A stretch of DNA of 64,000 nucleotides from Pomphorhynchus laevis (Eukaryota > Acanthocephala > Palaeacanthocephala > Echinorhynchida > Pomphorhynchidae). Positions 1 to 12,100 of the stretch are shown here, in pieces; position 1 is the first letter of the stretch, and every line of letters begins with the position of its first letter. A model generated the notes under the pieces. That model worked only from the letters and a program-made list of their open reading frames with translations, was not told the DNA's origin and ran no database searches. The position numbers and the translations under genes are program-made. The DNA lies in assembly GCA_012934845.2 (NCBI GenBank), contig WNNJ02001791.1, forward strand, positions 1 to 64,000, written 5' to 3'.

Positions 1-1310
1 TGATTGTTGATTGTTCCATGTCTGCTTTCCGACATACGTAAGGTTTTATCTTTATTGACATTGAAACGTCCTTTGCTATTAATGTTGAGATCCATCATCG
101 TAGGGCTCGTATACAATCTATGTACGGAGAATGACCACGAGTGTATATCTGTCTTAATATTTGCTTCAATACTTAGTTCGTTGTCAAACCCATCCCCCCT
201 GTTGTCGATGATATTATAGGATGAAAGAAAACATGATCAACTTTTACTATTTGTTCATTATATTTTGCATTTTTGCGGTTTTCGTGGTATTTGAAAGGGT
301 CTGATATTCGAGATAGGGAGTACGACGGAGCCAAAGAATTTAAAACGCATATATCCATGAAGGACCTATCTGTAGCATTTCCAAATAGGCCATTACAAGA
401 AATATCTGCCCTTGCATCTCTATCTCGCGATGTTGTATTGTTATCAAATTCAACATATTGGGGTACAGGATTAAGTAGGGGCTTTTCTATTTCCCACTTG
501 CAAAATGCGCTTTATCATTTGAGTATTTCATCGATTACAATATTGTGACGTACAAAATTAAATCCCCCAGTCGGGCATGGCAAGGCATGCGTGATATCAA
601 ATCCTGCACCGCAAGGGCTATTCATATCGCACTGCAACAGCGTCTTTAAACTCCCTCGAAGTTAGGAATGTATCCCAGGGATCATACGCTGAACTCCGCC
701 ATGCCGATACTCCAATTGTACTGGCGTTTTTAAGAATCGAAGCCAGATTCCTCTCCGAGGATTGGATGATATCTGATGAAATAGAAGCCCATAAGCTAAA
801 ACACAAACAAATGGGAATGACAATAATTCCCGTTAAGCTCAAAATCCTTAACGAGGTCACGTAATTTGTTAGGTTATAAATTCCGAGTCAACCGAATTTG
901 AACAGAAGTGTAATCGATACTCCATCTTTCTATTCAATCGGTTCGGTACCTAACATATGAGATTATAAGTGCTCAAAATGCCCCGAAGAAGGCTTTCAAA
1001 TCAACCGCTTGTGGTTTTGCAAGTTCTGAATATATAAGTCTGTTGATGTTGAAAGGCCTTTGCCAATAGAATGTAGTCCGAGAATACTTTGATTGATGGC
1101 ATATCCTGAAGCTAATCAAGTGACTTCTTCCAATCGTCAACCATTTCTTTAACTCGTGATTTCACGTATTCGCCGATCCCAATAAACTTCCTAAGTATTT
1201 GCTACCATATTTATGTATAGCTACGGCATCGATGGTTGTCCATACGTGCTATTTAATATCGTCGATAACACTGGACGTATGTATTTCATGCTTGTTACGG
1301 CCATTTCTCT
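1..1310 (-). mobile_element. 5'-truncated, broken copy of a reverse-transcriptase element (tail part)
   Basis: Reading the minus strand from about 1310 down to 1, short open stretches match the region after the reverse-transcriptase fingers and palm in the copy at 62.0-64.0 kb: a 'LGSLLGSA'-like stretch near 1.2 kb, then 'ASTIGVSAWRSSAY' and 'SREFKDAVAVRYE' near 0.62-0.72 kb, then 'SSTTGGMGLTTN' near 0.2 kb. This order (GVxLLGS, AW, LRYGW-like, STTGGMG) is what I know from a family of non-LTR-like elements common in cnidarian and other invertebrate genomes. The copy begins inside the element and is broken several times. It lies head to tail behind the longer copy at 1410-4165. Family name not assigned. 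Confidence 0.6.
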
Positions 1311-1409
1311 GTTAACACACATATAATTATTAATAATAATTATAATAATTTATAGTAATTAATTAAAAATAACTTTTTTTTACATTATTTCATCAAAAAG
1401 GAAAGTATT

Positions 1410-4165
1410 ACAAAAATAATCATAGTTAGTTTATGGAGAAGTCGCATAGGTTATCGCCGTATTCGTCGCGCCATCGTATTGTCGTATTCGATGGCATCGC
1501 CTCCTCTGTCGCTCGGCCGCCATCAATTTCTGGTCGTCCTCTGGAAAACCGGAAGCCTCGGATACACAGCGACGTTGCTCGGCAAATCGTAAAACTGACG
1601 ACACTTTTTAGACGATACAAACATTTGTCGTAGTCGGTGTGGGCATTCGATTGTAGGAAGGTAATACGCTGTAGAACTTTGCGTGCGTTTTCTGCTAGAC
1701 CATCTGACGTTGATACATCAAAAGGGATGAAGGAGCCCGTTCAATTTTTTCCACCCTTTCGGCATATTTTGTTATATTTCTTTGTTCATTATATCTGTAA
1801 GCACCAATAGTTGTCGAAGAATACGATTCCGCAAGATGATTGAAGATCGTAACGTCTATGAACGTTGGCTAGAATCGATTCTCTAACAAGCCATTGCAAA
1901 CTACGTCGAGCCTTGCATTCATTTCCCTTGAGGTTGAAGAATGATCAAAATGGACATTATATGGAACAAACTCTAACACCGGTTCGACACCTACACCACG
2001 GCAGACAGACGTTAATTCTTTGGACAAAACGTCTCCGGCTGCGTCGTAACTCGCAATTTGAAACCCTCCACGTTTACATGATACTAGATGTGAGGCGGTA
2101 GCTTTCTCGCTACAGACACATAATTGAGAAAGATTCGGCGAAGCCCAGTTGTATTTGACAGTAATGCAGTCTGTAAACTCGGTTGATAACGCAAAATGAT
2201 CCTTTTTGACATGCATTGAAGATTGCCATGTCGAGACACCAGGCATTTTTGCATGGGCCAGAGCTTGCTGCATAAACTCAGGCAGATCGATCAGTGCTTG
2301 CGTAATGCGATTACTAAGGGCGCACAAGCTAACGGGCTGGTTAGTACAATCATTTGTGACTCGTTGAGCTCTTTCTGAGTAAGTGCCGGAATGAGCCTAT
2401 CCACTATAGCTCCATGGAGCGGATGCATTTGATTCTCACTATAGTTGGTTGTTCTTAGAAAAAAACGACTATTTTCATTGAACAGACTCTGTGAAAATAA
2501 TGTACGCCATGTGTGGACCTGACGGGCACATTTATATAAGTTTCTTAACCATCTTGACGGCGTCGTTAATATTATGATTGACAAAGCATGAAATATAGTT
2601 ATCGGTGCAGATAGCAGAACAAAGTACATTGACGCCATTATCACTGATTTTGATGTTTGGGAAGGCATCCGTAATTGAGCTTGTCAGATTATGTAAGAGT
2701 GAAGTGGATTTAGACGGGTTGACGTTGTATTCGAATTCAGGGCCTATTTTCAGCAGAATTTTCCATACATTTTTCAAGAGATAGGGTGGTCCGAAAAAAT
2801 TTGCATCGTCTGCAAACCTATTTTGGGTGATCTCTAGACACCATGCTGCAATTGTACGAATAAGGGAAATTGATGCCATAGCAAATGCTGTCATCGAAAA
2901 TGGATCCCCTTGCGTCACACTTTATCGTGAGTATATTGAATCGTCTACAAGTATGAGCTGGGCGTTTACGGAGTAGACATTTTCGAAGGCCTGTGCGAAG
3001 GCTAGAAAGATCCGAGCCATGTTTTTCTTTGCTACCTTTCGAATGAGCCTGTTGAATGCGTTGCTTGCATCTACGCATAGTAAAGCATTGTATGGACGTA
3101 AAGCAAATTCCTTTCGTAGTAAGTGAATGGCGAATTCGATTCCATTACATTGTTACGCATACAGTTGCAACGTACCTGCAACTTTCTGTAGATCCAGTTT
3201 GACATATTGAAGTATAGCACGGGAGATGATGCAATGGTCAACATTCGCAACTCCGATAGGTCGTACTCCATCTGATTTTTAGGAATCGCTATCAGCCGGC
3301 ACGTAGCAAATGCTTGAAGACTGTTGATTGTCATCTGTCGAGAGGAAATGGAGATCACTAGGGCAGCAAGGGATCCGCTAGATTATTTGACTGGATCCCA
3401 AACACGGTCAGCATGCGTCGTCATGACAAGGCGTCTAATCCGGACGGACTAGGCGATCTGTTTGTTGAGCAAGCTGAACGCACAATATCTTTTCCGGTAA
3501 TAGCTAGAAACATGGTGGGATGATGGGGTAGGGCATCTTTTAACGTTTCCTTCAAAAGGGCAGTTTCAGACATTTCTGTGGGGTGTGGATGGAACAACTC
3601 TTCCAGTATTTCTTTGACTGGACGTTTTCCAATTTTTACATCCGGCGACAGTGTTCCGCAAGATTCATTTTCCATGATCAATAACGTTGATGTAGACAAC
3701 TTCCCTTTAGCGACGAGTTTACAATATCGTTTTTTCCAGTCCTGTTTCTTTCGCAGGTGCTGCATTTCAAATTGCTGGCGGATATGTAAAGTCTCTATCT
3801 CTTCGAACAACGTCACTATTTCACCTTTGATCCAAAGGACGATTCGTAGTTCTAGGGTTTTCCAAATAGCAGTCACTTTTCTTGAGTTGATTGGGTGTAG
3901 AATGCATTTCGCCGGTACAGTGGTTGCTTTTAATAAATCAGGTTTCGAAGGATGATTGTCCTCAACTAAACTCAGGTAAAGTTTACCCATGAGTTCAATA
4001 AACTCTTTGCTCGCATTGCATTTTGACAGTTCTAATGTCCTTTGTGTCCAGTGAATTACAGTATCGTAAATCATTTCAATTTGCTGATGTGCCGAGGCGG
4101 TCCTAAGAGTTTCCGTATTAATACTAATTGCTGATTTACCGAAGTGCAGTGCGGACGCGGTTGTA
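1410..4165 (-). mobile_element. Broken reverse-transcriptase element, longer copy
   Basis: On the minus strand, pieces appear in the order expected for one element. An N-terminal region (4074-3421) aligns with the N-terminal half of the copy at 62.4-63.1 kb (for example 'SPSGLDALS' against 'GPSGVDDVA'). A reverse-transcriptase core follows (2918-2532) with 'TQGDPFSM' and 'FADDANFFG'. Then come a C-terminal region with 'VCSEKATASHLVSCKRGG' and 'ARLDVVCNG' (2327-1869) and a final 'CRATSLCIRG' (about 1.5 kb). The TQGDP and (Y/F)ADDA boxes are reverse-transcriptase motifs of the non-LTR or group-II-like type. Composition is clearly less AT-rich than the surroundings. AT-rich sequence with similar TAATTATAATAAT runs borders both ends (about 1.33-1.40 and 4.17-4.20 kb). 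Several breaks; not functional. Confidence 0.75.
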
Positions 4166-4301
4166 ATATTAATTAATTATAATTATAATAATTATTAATA
4201 ATTATTATCTGAGAACTCGTTGCCACTACGAGCGATTGGGATATAATCACTATTTACAAATTATACAAATAACTAAAAATGAATCTGTTATCTCACAATA
4301 G

Positions 4302-4445
4302 CATTTAAGTGCAGCAAAGATAGTTCCTCCAGGTAAGAACAGTATTGTGCGTTCAACAATTCACAGCAGAATTCGTGACAAAACCTACAGACGCAAAGTG
4401 CCGTGCATGTATGACACATCAGACGATTCTGATAATTTCAAATGA
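4302..4445 (+). CDS. Terminal exon of an unidentified host gene
   Basis: After an acceptor (TCTCACAATAG, AG at 4300-4301) an open frame of 47 codons runs to TGA at 4443-4445. It is rich in basic and polar residues ('KIVPPGKNSIVRSTIHSRIR', then 'KTYRRKVPCMYDTSDDSDN'), unlike translated intergenic DNA here, and an AATAAA lies about 230 bases downstream. The upstream exons are not resolved; the retroelement copies at 1-4165 occupy the space immediately 5', so the gene may reach beyond the window or have been invaded. No family recognised. Confidence 0.4.
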   Translation, partial: HLSAAKIVPPGKNSIVRSTIHSRIRDKTYRRKVPCMYDTSDDSDNFK

Positions 4446-6342
4446 AAGCCATCCATATTATTATAAGATTATTATGTAGATTACGCAGCGTCTATATATA
4501 GAGAGAGCACATATATTTTAATGCTACCCATTATGAAATAGTTACATTATGAAACAATTAAATGTATTTGCTTCCTTTTATTATTTCAGTTGTCATTACT
4601 TCCTATTCTTATTATTTTGTGTCATGTATTACATTTAACTGATGATGATGAGAATGGTATATAGTAAAGATGTCAAAATAAATTGTTTCTCTACTATTTT
4701 TGTAATATTATTTTGTAGCTGTTTTCGATGCACAAAGTTTAGCAGCTACTGAAACAATTCTTGATGATGAACACAGTTGTGCTCCTAATTTGAATATACG
4801 TTTTTTGATTAAAAAACGTATATTCAAATTTAAATATTTAAATATGCTACAATTAAAATTTTGATTGTCCAGCTGTTTTCATATTATTAAGTATTTTTTA
4901 AAATTAATATTCAATAAAATTAGTATTTACAAAAACAAACAGTATTTACGAAATAATATCCAATATGAATATAGATATTTGATTAATAGTCTTCAACAAT
5001 AGACAATCATTGCAGCTATAATACGTTTGACATATAATACGCTTTTCTATAATAGATCTATAGGTCATTGTATAATTGATTAATTGATCAGACAATTTTA
5101 CTTTTACCAACATTTATTAAGATATATTTGTAGCGATAAAGTTGATAAATTAATTAAAGAATATACTAAAATAAATATGTATTTATTTTATTTTTAATTA
5201 ATTTAATGTAAAATTTATAGCTGTATATTCATTTATAATTGTTCAATTGTGATTGTAACAAGTATAATTGAATTTTGTAATCATTTATTACATTTGGCAC
5301 AATTGCATAACAATTTATTTCCCAATATATTTCGTCCATAGATCTTAAAATTCAATATTTCGCTAGAACAATTATCAATTCTCCCCTATAAAATATGTTA
5401 GTAATATTAAAATATGTTGATTTGTGAATAATATCTACTCCCAATCTCCACATGTTGTTTTGTTGTTCAGTAAAAGTAATAAAACCCTTCTCTAGCTTGT
5501 CTTTGATCACTTTTCTGAAAATTTTATTAAAATGATACTGTATACTATATTTTATTGGCGTTAATAGTGTATTAATTCCTATTTACATGGGATGATGTTA
5601 TAGAAAATCTACTATATCCAGATATTGGAAGTGGAATAATTTGAATTTGGATTTGGTGGAAAAAAACAAAAAAAATTCTTCCCGATCCATACTGAATATA
5701 TTATCTAGTATTCAGAATCCCTTATAAATTCTTGTGAAAGTTTAGCATTCTACTGAACAACATTTAGTAATTGTTTTTACAATGTTTCTTCTACTAATAA
5801 AAGTTAAGTAAATACACCATCGATCCAGTATATCATGGTTGTCAGTTGCAATATAAATGAAAACTCGACCTTTCATCAATATCGTCTAAAGCAATGATTA
5901 TCGAACAGGGACTAGTCGATCCCTTAATTAGTTGACAAAAAATGAGGATGATCACGAGAAACACAAAGAACATGCAATTTTAGGATATTCTTAAACAATA
6001 CGTTGTTTAATGAGAATATGGATTTTTTTTATCATATTCTAGTAAATTTAGCAACAGGTTAGTCGAAACGTGGTGAATTTATTCTAAAGTATCCAAATAT
6101 GTTTATTCATAATGTTTAATTTTTAATTTCGAAAAGATATCAAAGATTTGTTCTTAATTAAAAATTTTGAACTGTCAAACACAACGAATATTTTTAATTA
6201 TGAAATGCGATCCAAATAAATATTTGTCATCTATAAATATAATCGATAAAAATGATAAAACGTCATTGATAAAAATAATCGATTAGTTACTATCGTATCC
6301 AATCGATTATTTTTATATCAAGATTTAAAATGCAATTAATAG
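4446..6342. other. AT-rich intergenic stretch with one strong hairpin
   Basis: No convincing exon was found. The only notable structure is a perfect inverted repeat of 20-base arms at 4787-4806 and 4811-4830 around a four-base loop; it contains a T run and could extrude or act in termination, but no function is shown. A short ATG-initiated open frame near 6.19 kb (starting 'MKCDPNKYLSS') might be a 5' exon of the gene at 6343-7119, but its splice phase does not fit. Confidence 0.5.
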
Positions 6343-7119
6343 CCTTAATATTCTTTAATTTAAAACTCAATTGTCTTGTGCTTCCGGAACGCAATTTGGG
6401 AATAATTGTTCTATTTTATAGAAAATTATTAAATTCACATAATCAACTGAGTTGATCAAAATAAAATATTACAACTACCTCCGGTTGGCTGCTTTTGATA
6501 TTTTACAAATCCAGTTGTTCGTTTCTTATGCTAACGTTTATATATAAGAATTACAAAATTATTAAATTAATAAATTATTAAAAAAAACTTAATAAATTAA
6601 ATTTTTATCGATTTGATAGATAATGATTTATATTTAAATATTTAAATATCAATACATTTTAGAATCCGAATATACTGTAGATTCCGCGATTATAGAGGTA
6701 ATTAATATTAGGTTATTTTTATAAAATTGCTTTTAGAATATAAACGAAACATGCCGTAATCTAATTGCAAAAGCACTTAAGGTTTCACTGAAAGTATCTG
6801 ATGGTAAATATATACTTTACCTTAATGTTTAATTCGCATTTATGTACAATTAAAGATTTAAATAACGTCGACAGAATTGAACTAGAGTTTCTGACTACTT
6901 TCGAAAATAGCCTCAACGACTTTCTGGTTCGTATTTGAAATTTCTTTATACAAAACGTAATTTGTAAATTATCAAATATGTAATCAAAAATAGAATAAAA
7001 AATGCTTTTAATAGATTTTGGGTCTGGGAAAAGTAGTTTAAACTAAATAGATTGCATCAGTACAAAAGCCAAGTATGCAATCACGGAAGTCATGTGTTCT
7101 ATACAAGATACATTCATGA
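6343..7119 (+). CDS. Unidentified spliced host gene (3' part, five exons)
   Basis: Five exons join with consistent splice phases: 6343-6407, 6452-6535, 6737-6803, 6856-6926 and 7069-7119 (TGA at 7117). The introns are 44, 201, 52 and 142 nt, all GT-AG; the 44 and 52 nt introns match the minimal intron size seen in the better-supported genes nearby. The product includes 'KYYNYLRLAAFDILQ', 'NINETCRNLIAKALKVSL' and 'DLNNVDRIELEFLTTF', and ends 'RKSCVLYKIHS'. It looks helical and no domain is recognised. The first exon listed starts in phase 1, so at least one 5' exon is missing. Exon calls rest on my reading of splice sites and phase, not on transcript data. Confidence 0.5.
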
Positions 7120-7800
7120 TTCATTATATGAATTTAAGACTGTCACTTGAAGTTAATCTGATTTAGTGAACAAATGGCTAACATTCTGGATGTTTGTAAA
7201 TATCAAAATGAAAAATCAATTTACAAAATGAAATACAGCAGCAAGGTTCATTGAAAACGACATATCTTAGTAAAATCCCAAAGTAGATTGATAAAATCGA
7301 TTAGAACTGTAATACGTCGAGTGATCAAGATATGATGTAAAATTGAAATTCCATAATAGATTGATTAAAAGGATTGAAGCTGAAACAAGTCAAGTAATTA
7401 AGATATAAAGTAAAAATGACGCATTATGGGAAAAATGAACTTTTAAAAAGTTTTCAAAAAAATCACAAATGTTAACAGCAAAGTTAAAAAAATATTATAT
7501 AAAAAACATAAACTCATTATAAAACTTAAATTTAAACGTTTTATAATTTTATTATCTAAATTTTTGAATCTCTTGCTATCTGTTGAACTGATGTGTAAAT
7601 TTTGTTTATGGTATTCATAAAAATGTTTGCAAATGATGATCAAATTTATCTCGTAGAATTCTTATTCAAAATATAAAATGTTTGTTCACTTATAGATCCC
7701 AAATACACAAACGTTTTTATGTGAAATTTTTAAATTTTAGGAACTTGTTAAAATCAAGAGAGAGATATAAAAAGCATTGAGAAAATTCGTTTCCAATCCG
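7120..7800. other. AT-rich sequence without recognisable gene
   Basis: Only short AT-biased open frames are present, such as the Phe/Ile/Lys-rich minus-strand frame at 7643-7443, which shows no splice-site support and looks like chance. Nothing else seen. Confidence 0.5.
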
Positions 7801-8052
7801 AATTATTACAAGAAGGCGAGGAAACAGGAATATTTATTTGATTAGAAAAATCCAATATTTCGACGGCACTACGACACGTCATCTTCAGGGTTGTATGTTT
7901 ATTATTTATCAAACTTTTTTAAGTATCAAACTTTAAAAAGTTTGATAACTAATAAACATACAACCCTGAAGATGACGTGCCGTAGTGCCGTCGAAATAAT
8001 AGATTTCTCTAATCAAATAAATATTCTTGTTTCCTCGCTTTCTTGTAATAAA
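7801..8052. repeat. Foldback repeat carrying two opposed hairpin motifs
   Basis: Two arms of roughly 115 bases (about 7802-7920 and 7930-8050) are inverted copies of each other with a few differences. The outer part contains GAGGAAACA and TTTGATTAGA, the inner part ACATACAACCCTGAAGATGAC. Each arm carries the motif CTGAAGA, T, a GACG/CGTC stem, GAAA (7858-7888 on minus; 7966-7996 on plus). No coding capacity. It is either a small non-autonomous foldback element or an inverted duplication of a retroelement end; see the finding on the hairpin motif. Confidence 0.8.
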
Positions 8053-8679
8053 AAGCATTGATTTCTTCACATCGTTATAATTATATTAACCAGTTATCAC
8101 ATCTTAGATCGATAAATGACAAGTATGTGAAAACTTCATCGAAGTATATGATAAAAGAATATATTTTAATATTGTTGAAGCTTTGACAAATGATTGATTA
8201 CTCGAGAAGATTTCAAGATTTTTCAAAAACACGAGTTTAGCAATTATACTTAATTTTTATAAAATAGATATCGACAATATAGATACATTGTCGATACATA
8301 GAAGTGTTTAATGATTGATCATTTTAAATTTCTAATCTTACAGAACCTATTTATTCTACTTAATATTACATACTCGCTTAGAGCACCATCAATTTGCCCT
8401 TATATTTATATATAAATATGACATAATATATGCATATTTTATATACAAAGATAATTATTTATAATATATAAAGTATAATATGCATTTGGAATTTTGATAA
8501 TATGATAAATGTGACTTAGCATTCCAACAGTGGCCAGCCGATACAATAGATTTGCCGACCCCTTCTATAGATAAATGCATTACATTAATTGAAATAAATC
8601 ATTACCATGTATTTTAATGACTTAAAAAAGTTATTTTTAAGGTTAAGAAATCTATATCCTCAATTAATCATTAAGACCA
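8053..8679. other. AT-rich intergenic sequence
   Basis: No gene seen. An A6 run at 8624-8629 (T6 on the minus strand) lies about 50 bases beyond the 3' end of the tRNA and is the nearest candidate for its RNA polymerase III terminator. Confidence 0.4.
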
Positions 8680-8752
8680 CGCCCGATGTGGGGCTCGAAC
8701 CCACGGCCTTGGGATTAAAAGTCCCACGCTCTACCGATTGAGCTAACCGGGC
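8680..8752 (-). tRNA. tRNA-Lys (anticodon TTT)
   Basis: On the minus strand the 73-nt sequence starts GCCCGGTTAGCTC and ends ATCGGGC plus discriminator G. The acceptor stem GCCCGGT/ATCGGGC pairs fully with one G-T. The D arm has GGTAGAGC, the anticodon loop is CTTTTAA with a GGGA/TCCC stem, and the T arm is GTGGGTTCGAGCCCCAC. Internal promoter boxes are intact: TAGCTCAATCGG for box A, GGTTCGAGCCC for box B. There is no intron and no encoded CCA, as usual in eukaryotes. This is a nuclear, cytosolic elongator tRNA for AAA codons, which must be abundant in a genome this AT-rich. Confidence 0.97.
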
Positions 8753-9102
8753 TTCAAGTTATAATTAATTATTTTATTAGTTTCTACACAATTAAATTTT
8801 TGCACGTTAATGTCAATCTACCTCGACGCTATCAAAATATTATTAAATTTTATGTTCATAAAATCCATTACTTGTAAATAAAAATATTATATAAAATATA
8901 CTTTTTGTATGTTATTATTGCTTTAATATTATATAATATCAACAAGTTTCAAATTATTGTTAATTTTTGCAACTTAAAATATTATGTACACAATAATGCA
9001 ACTATGCATTAAAATATATAATTTTATAAATGCAAACTATTAGATAATGATTCTGATAGTATCGTCATTATTTAAACAATCACCGAATTACTAAAATACA
9101 GG

Positions 9103-12100
9103 ATGAAAATGGCATTTAAAACATTGAGTATTTAGACTAAAATATAAGTTTTTTGTTTATTCTGTTGAAAGGTTAATTCAGCTCAACTGAAAAGTAAACT
9201 AAAAAAATATTCGAAACCAATACATCTAAGTAAGATTTATATTATAAATTCATCTGCTAAAATTTGAATTCAGAGAATTGGCATGCAGCATTAGAGAAAA
9301 GTCGATCGGATTTCCGTAGAATTCTCAGGAATTATACTTCGGTAGGGCATTTACGTTTTGATTTTGTTTTGTTTATTATATATTACTACAGATCGATGTC
9401 AGTAGTAAGGTTAACCGATTTATAAAAGAAACTAAATTAAATAAAGAAGAAAATGCAGAACACTATGTTCCAGTGACAAATCTTGTAAGATTGCTTGTTC
9501 CATATTCAGACTTAGAATTTTGCTGTTCAACCTATGTTTAGTATGCGATAATGCTGGAAAATGAACAGAAAGACAACATATTTGGTAGCGCATTTGAGGA
9601 CATTTTTAAAATATCATCAGGATTTGGTACGCCAACTAACTTGTGTATAGAGTCATTTCTGATGATAATTTATATTACTGATAACAATTAAAATAATAAT
9701 TAATATTAATATAATAATATTAACAAAATTAAATATTAGATATTAATTTAATATACGAGAATTATTTTTAATATTTATATTATGATATTTATGTGTGAAT
9801 TATTGTGTGAAGTATTTAGGGCAAATAAGAATAAATTGTAATATTCTTTTAGGCTGGTTTTAATTATTTCATTAGATTGGCGATAAAGAATCAAAATTTT
9901 GATTAAATTTTAATATTATAATATTAACAAAATTAAAAAATTAAAAAAAAACAACAAAAATTACAAATAATAAATTGTGTCTAAGTCTTGTCTATCGCTC
10001 GTACCCTCAACCGTGCCCAGAACGCAACTAGCGTTACCGCGTTGGATGGCTACGCTCAGCCTCTGAATTTGTGTAGAAAAAATCTATAAAAAATTTAAAA
10101 AAAATAATTTAGATTTTATAATTTTTTAAAATTAGAATGCTTTAATTTTTAAATTTACAGTCCAAAATACGTTTTTTTATATTTTTCAAAAAACAAAAAA
10201 CAAAAATTACAAATAATAAATTGTGTCTAAGTATTGTCTATCGCTCGTCCCCTCAACCGTGCCCAGAACGCAACTAGCGTTACCGCGTTGGATGGCAACG
10301 CTTAGCCTCTGCAACAGAAAATCCGTGGACCGCCGCTCTCCGGTCACTGCTGCTATCCGCCGACCTATTAAATATTAATTTAACAGTAATCATTACTTAC
10401 TCCTAAACATCTATAACGACACTAAATCAACTGATACATTTCTTAGAATGTGCAAACCCAAGTTTGTAGCAAAAAATCTTTAATTGACTGTTAGACAAAT
10501 ATAACGTAAAATATTTATAATATGTATAATATATTTATATTATATCATATTTAATAAATGATTAAGTATGAAGCCACAAATGATTTTATTGCATTCAAAG
10601 TGAACTGCAAATTTGACAGTATAACATGTAAGTGTGAATGTGAGTGTAAACGCAATAATTAGTTCAAGTACGAAACCCAACAATCAATTTAAAATTATTA
10701 ATTTTTATTAAATTAAAATTAATCAGTTTTATTTTACTTGATAAGATTAAGTCGTAATGTGTTTCTTTACATTTAAGTTATTTAACCTTGAATTTATCAA
10801 AGTCATAGTTTTATATTTAAGACACGGTTACGTACTGCAATACATACATTTTTATTGTTTATAAATAAAAGTTATTTGAAAATATACAAATAATTTGTTT
10901 TTTATGTTTCGTGATTATATAAAAATATAATTGCACATTATTTAAATAACTTATTCATTATTATATCATATGTTACTTTAATTGAACAGAGAGATTTTAT
11001 TTATGGGCAATTATATTTGGATGGATACTTCCATCAGATATTTAAAAATATTGTGCATACTAAAAGGGTCGTGTTTATGCACAGGGATTATGCAGCAATT
11101 ATGAATATTGAATTGCACCTGGTGAAATAAAATTGAGTAACGTCGTTATGTTAGCTTAAAGACATTTACAAATAAATGGCGATTTTGATAAAAATTTATA
11201 ATTATTTATTTAATAATTGTTATCAGCAATTAAATGTGGACTATAGTCTTAAAATACAAAGTTTTGAATAAGTATTTTGAACAATTGAAGAATAATATTA
11301 TAATTATTAATGGATTTCGTGGTAATTTTTAGAAAATAAATTTAAAAATAATTGTATTTATGAAAAACTTTTAGGTAATTCAATTACTGTTGCAAATTTA
11401 TTTTATTCTACCTATAACAAAAAATAAAATGCTTCAAATTCGAATCATTTAAATATTAATCATAAAGCTATTTATTTAGCTGGCAAGCAATTTAAACTTC
11501 CAAGTGAATTAGAACGCACATGGATACAAATAAATAAGGTGCATTGTTTGTTTTCAACGTTTGAAACTTTTTAGTTGCTGGTAAATTAAAATTTGTAGAA
11601 ATTTATGCCCATTGATGGGCATAAACCATCCACCGTCTACCATTTCTACTCGTAAATCAAAGGGCAAATGCGTAAATAGTAAATTATATTGATATATGGA
11701 AATTGAATTATTGATCTATTGTATTGATATGTTGAAGGTGCCTTACATATTTTTGTGATAAATTAAAGAGTGTTTAATTATTAATCATATTAAATTTTCA
11801 AATAATAGAACCTATCATATTATTAACTCTCAATATTACATATTGCTTAGCGCATATCAATTTGCATCTATGAACTATTGACATATAATATATTATAAAA
11901 TATATATTTTATAAATTATATATAATATATAATTTATTAAATATATAATGTTATATATTATAAAAAATATGATATATATTCCTCTAAACCAGCTGTTTAG
12001 ATGCAAATATCATTCAAAAGCATTTTCTTATCACCCACGAAGCTTCTGGGATTTCTAAAATACTAATATGTTGTCAGATTCTACTTGAAGTTTTAAAGAG

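Noticed and set aside
4287-4301. A second apparent 15-nt GT...AG intron before the exon at 4302
   Set aside because: The upstream frame is not clearly coding and other frames there are equally open; treated as chance.
6825-6926. A cyclin-like reading starting at the ATG at 6825
   Set aside because: The first part of that frame is removed if the well-phased 52-nt intron (6804-6855) is used; the remaining 'RIELEFL' alone is not evidence for a cyclin.
7443-7643. Minus-strand frame rich in Phe, Ile and Lys
   Set aside because: Composition follows from AT-rich DNA; no start context, splice sites or motif.
10010-10065. Polymerase III SINE head in the GC-rich direct repeats
   Set aside because: No box A and box B pair at the right spacing on either strand.
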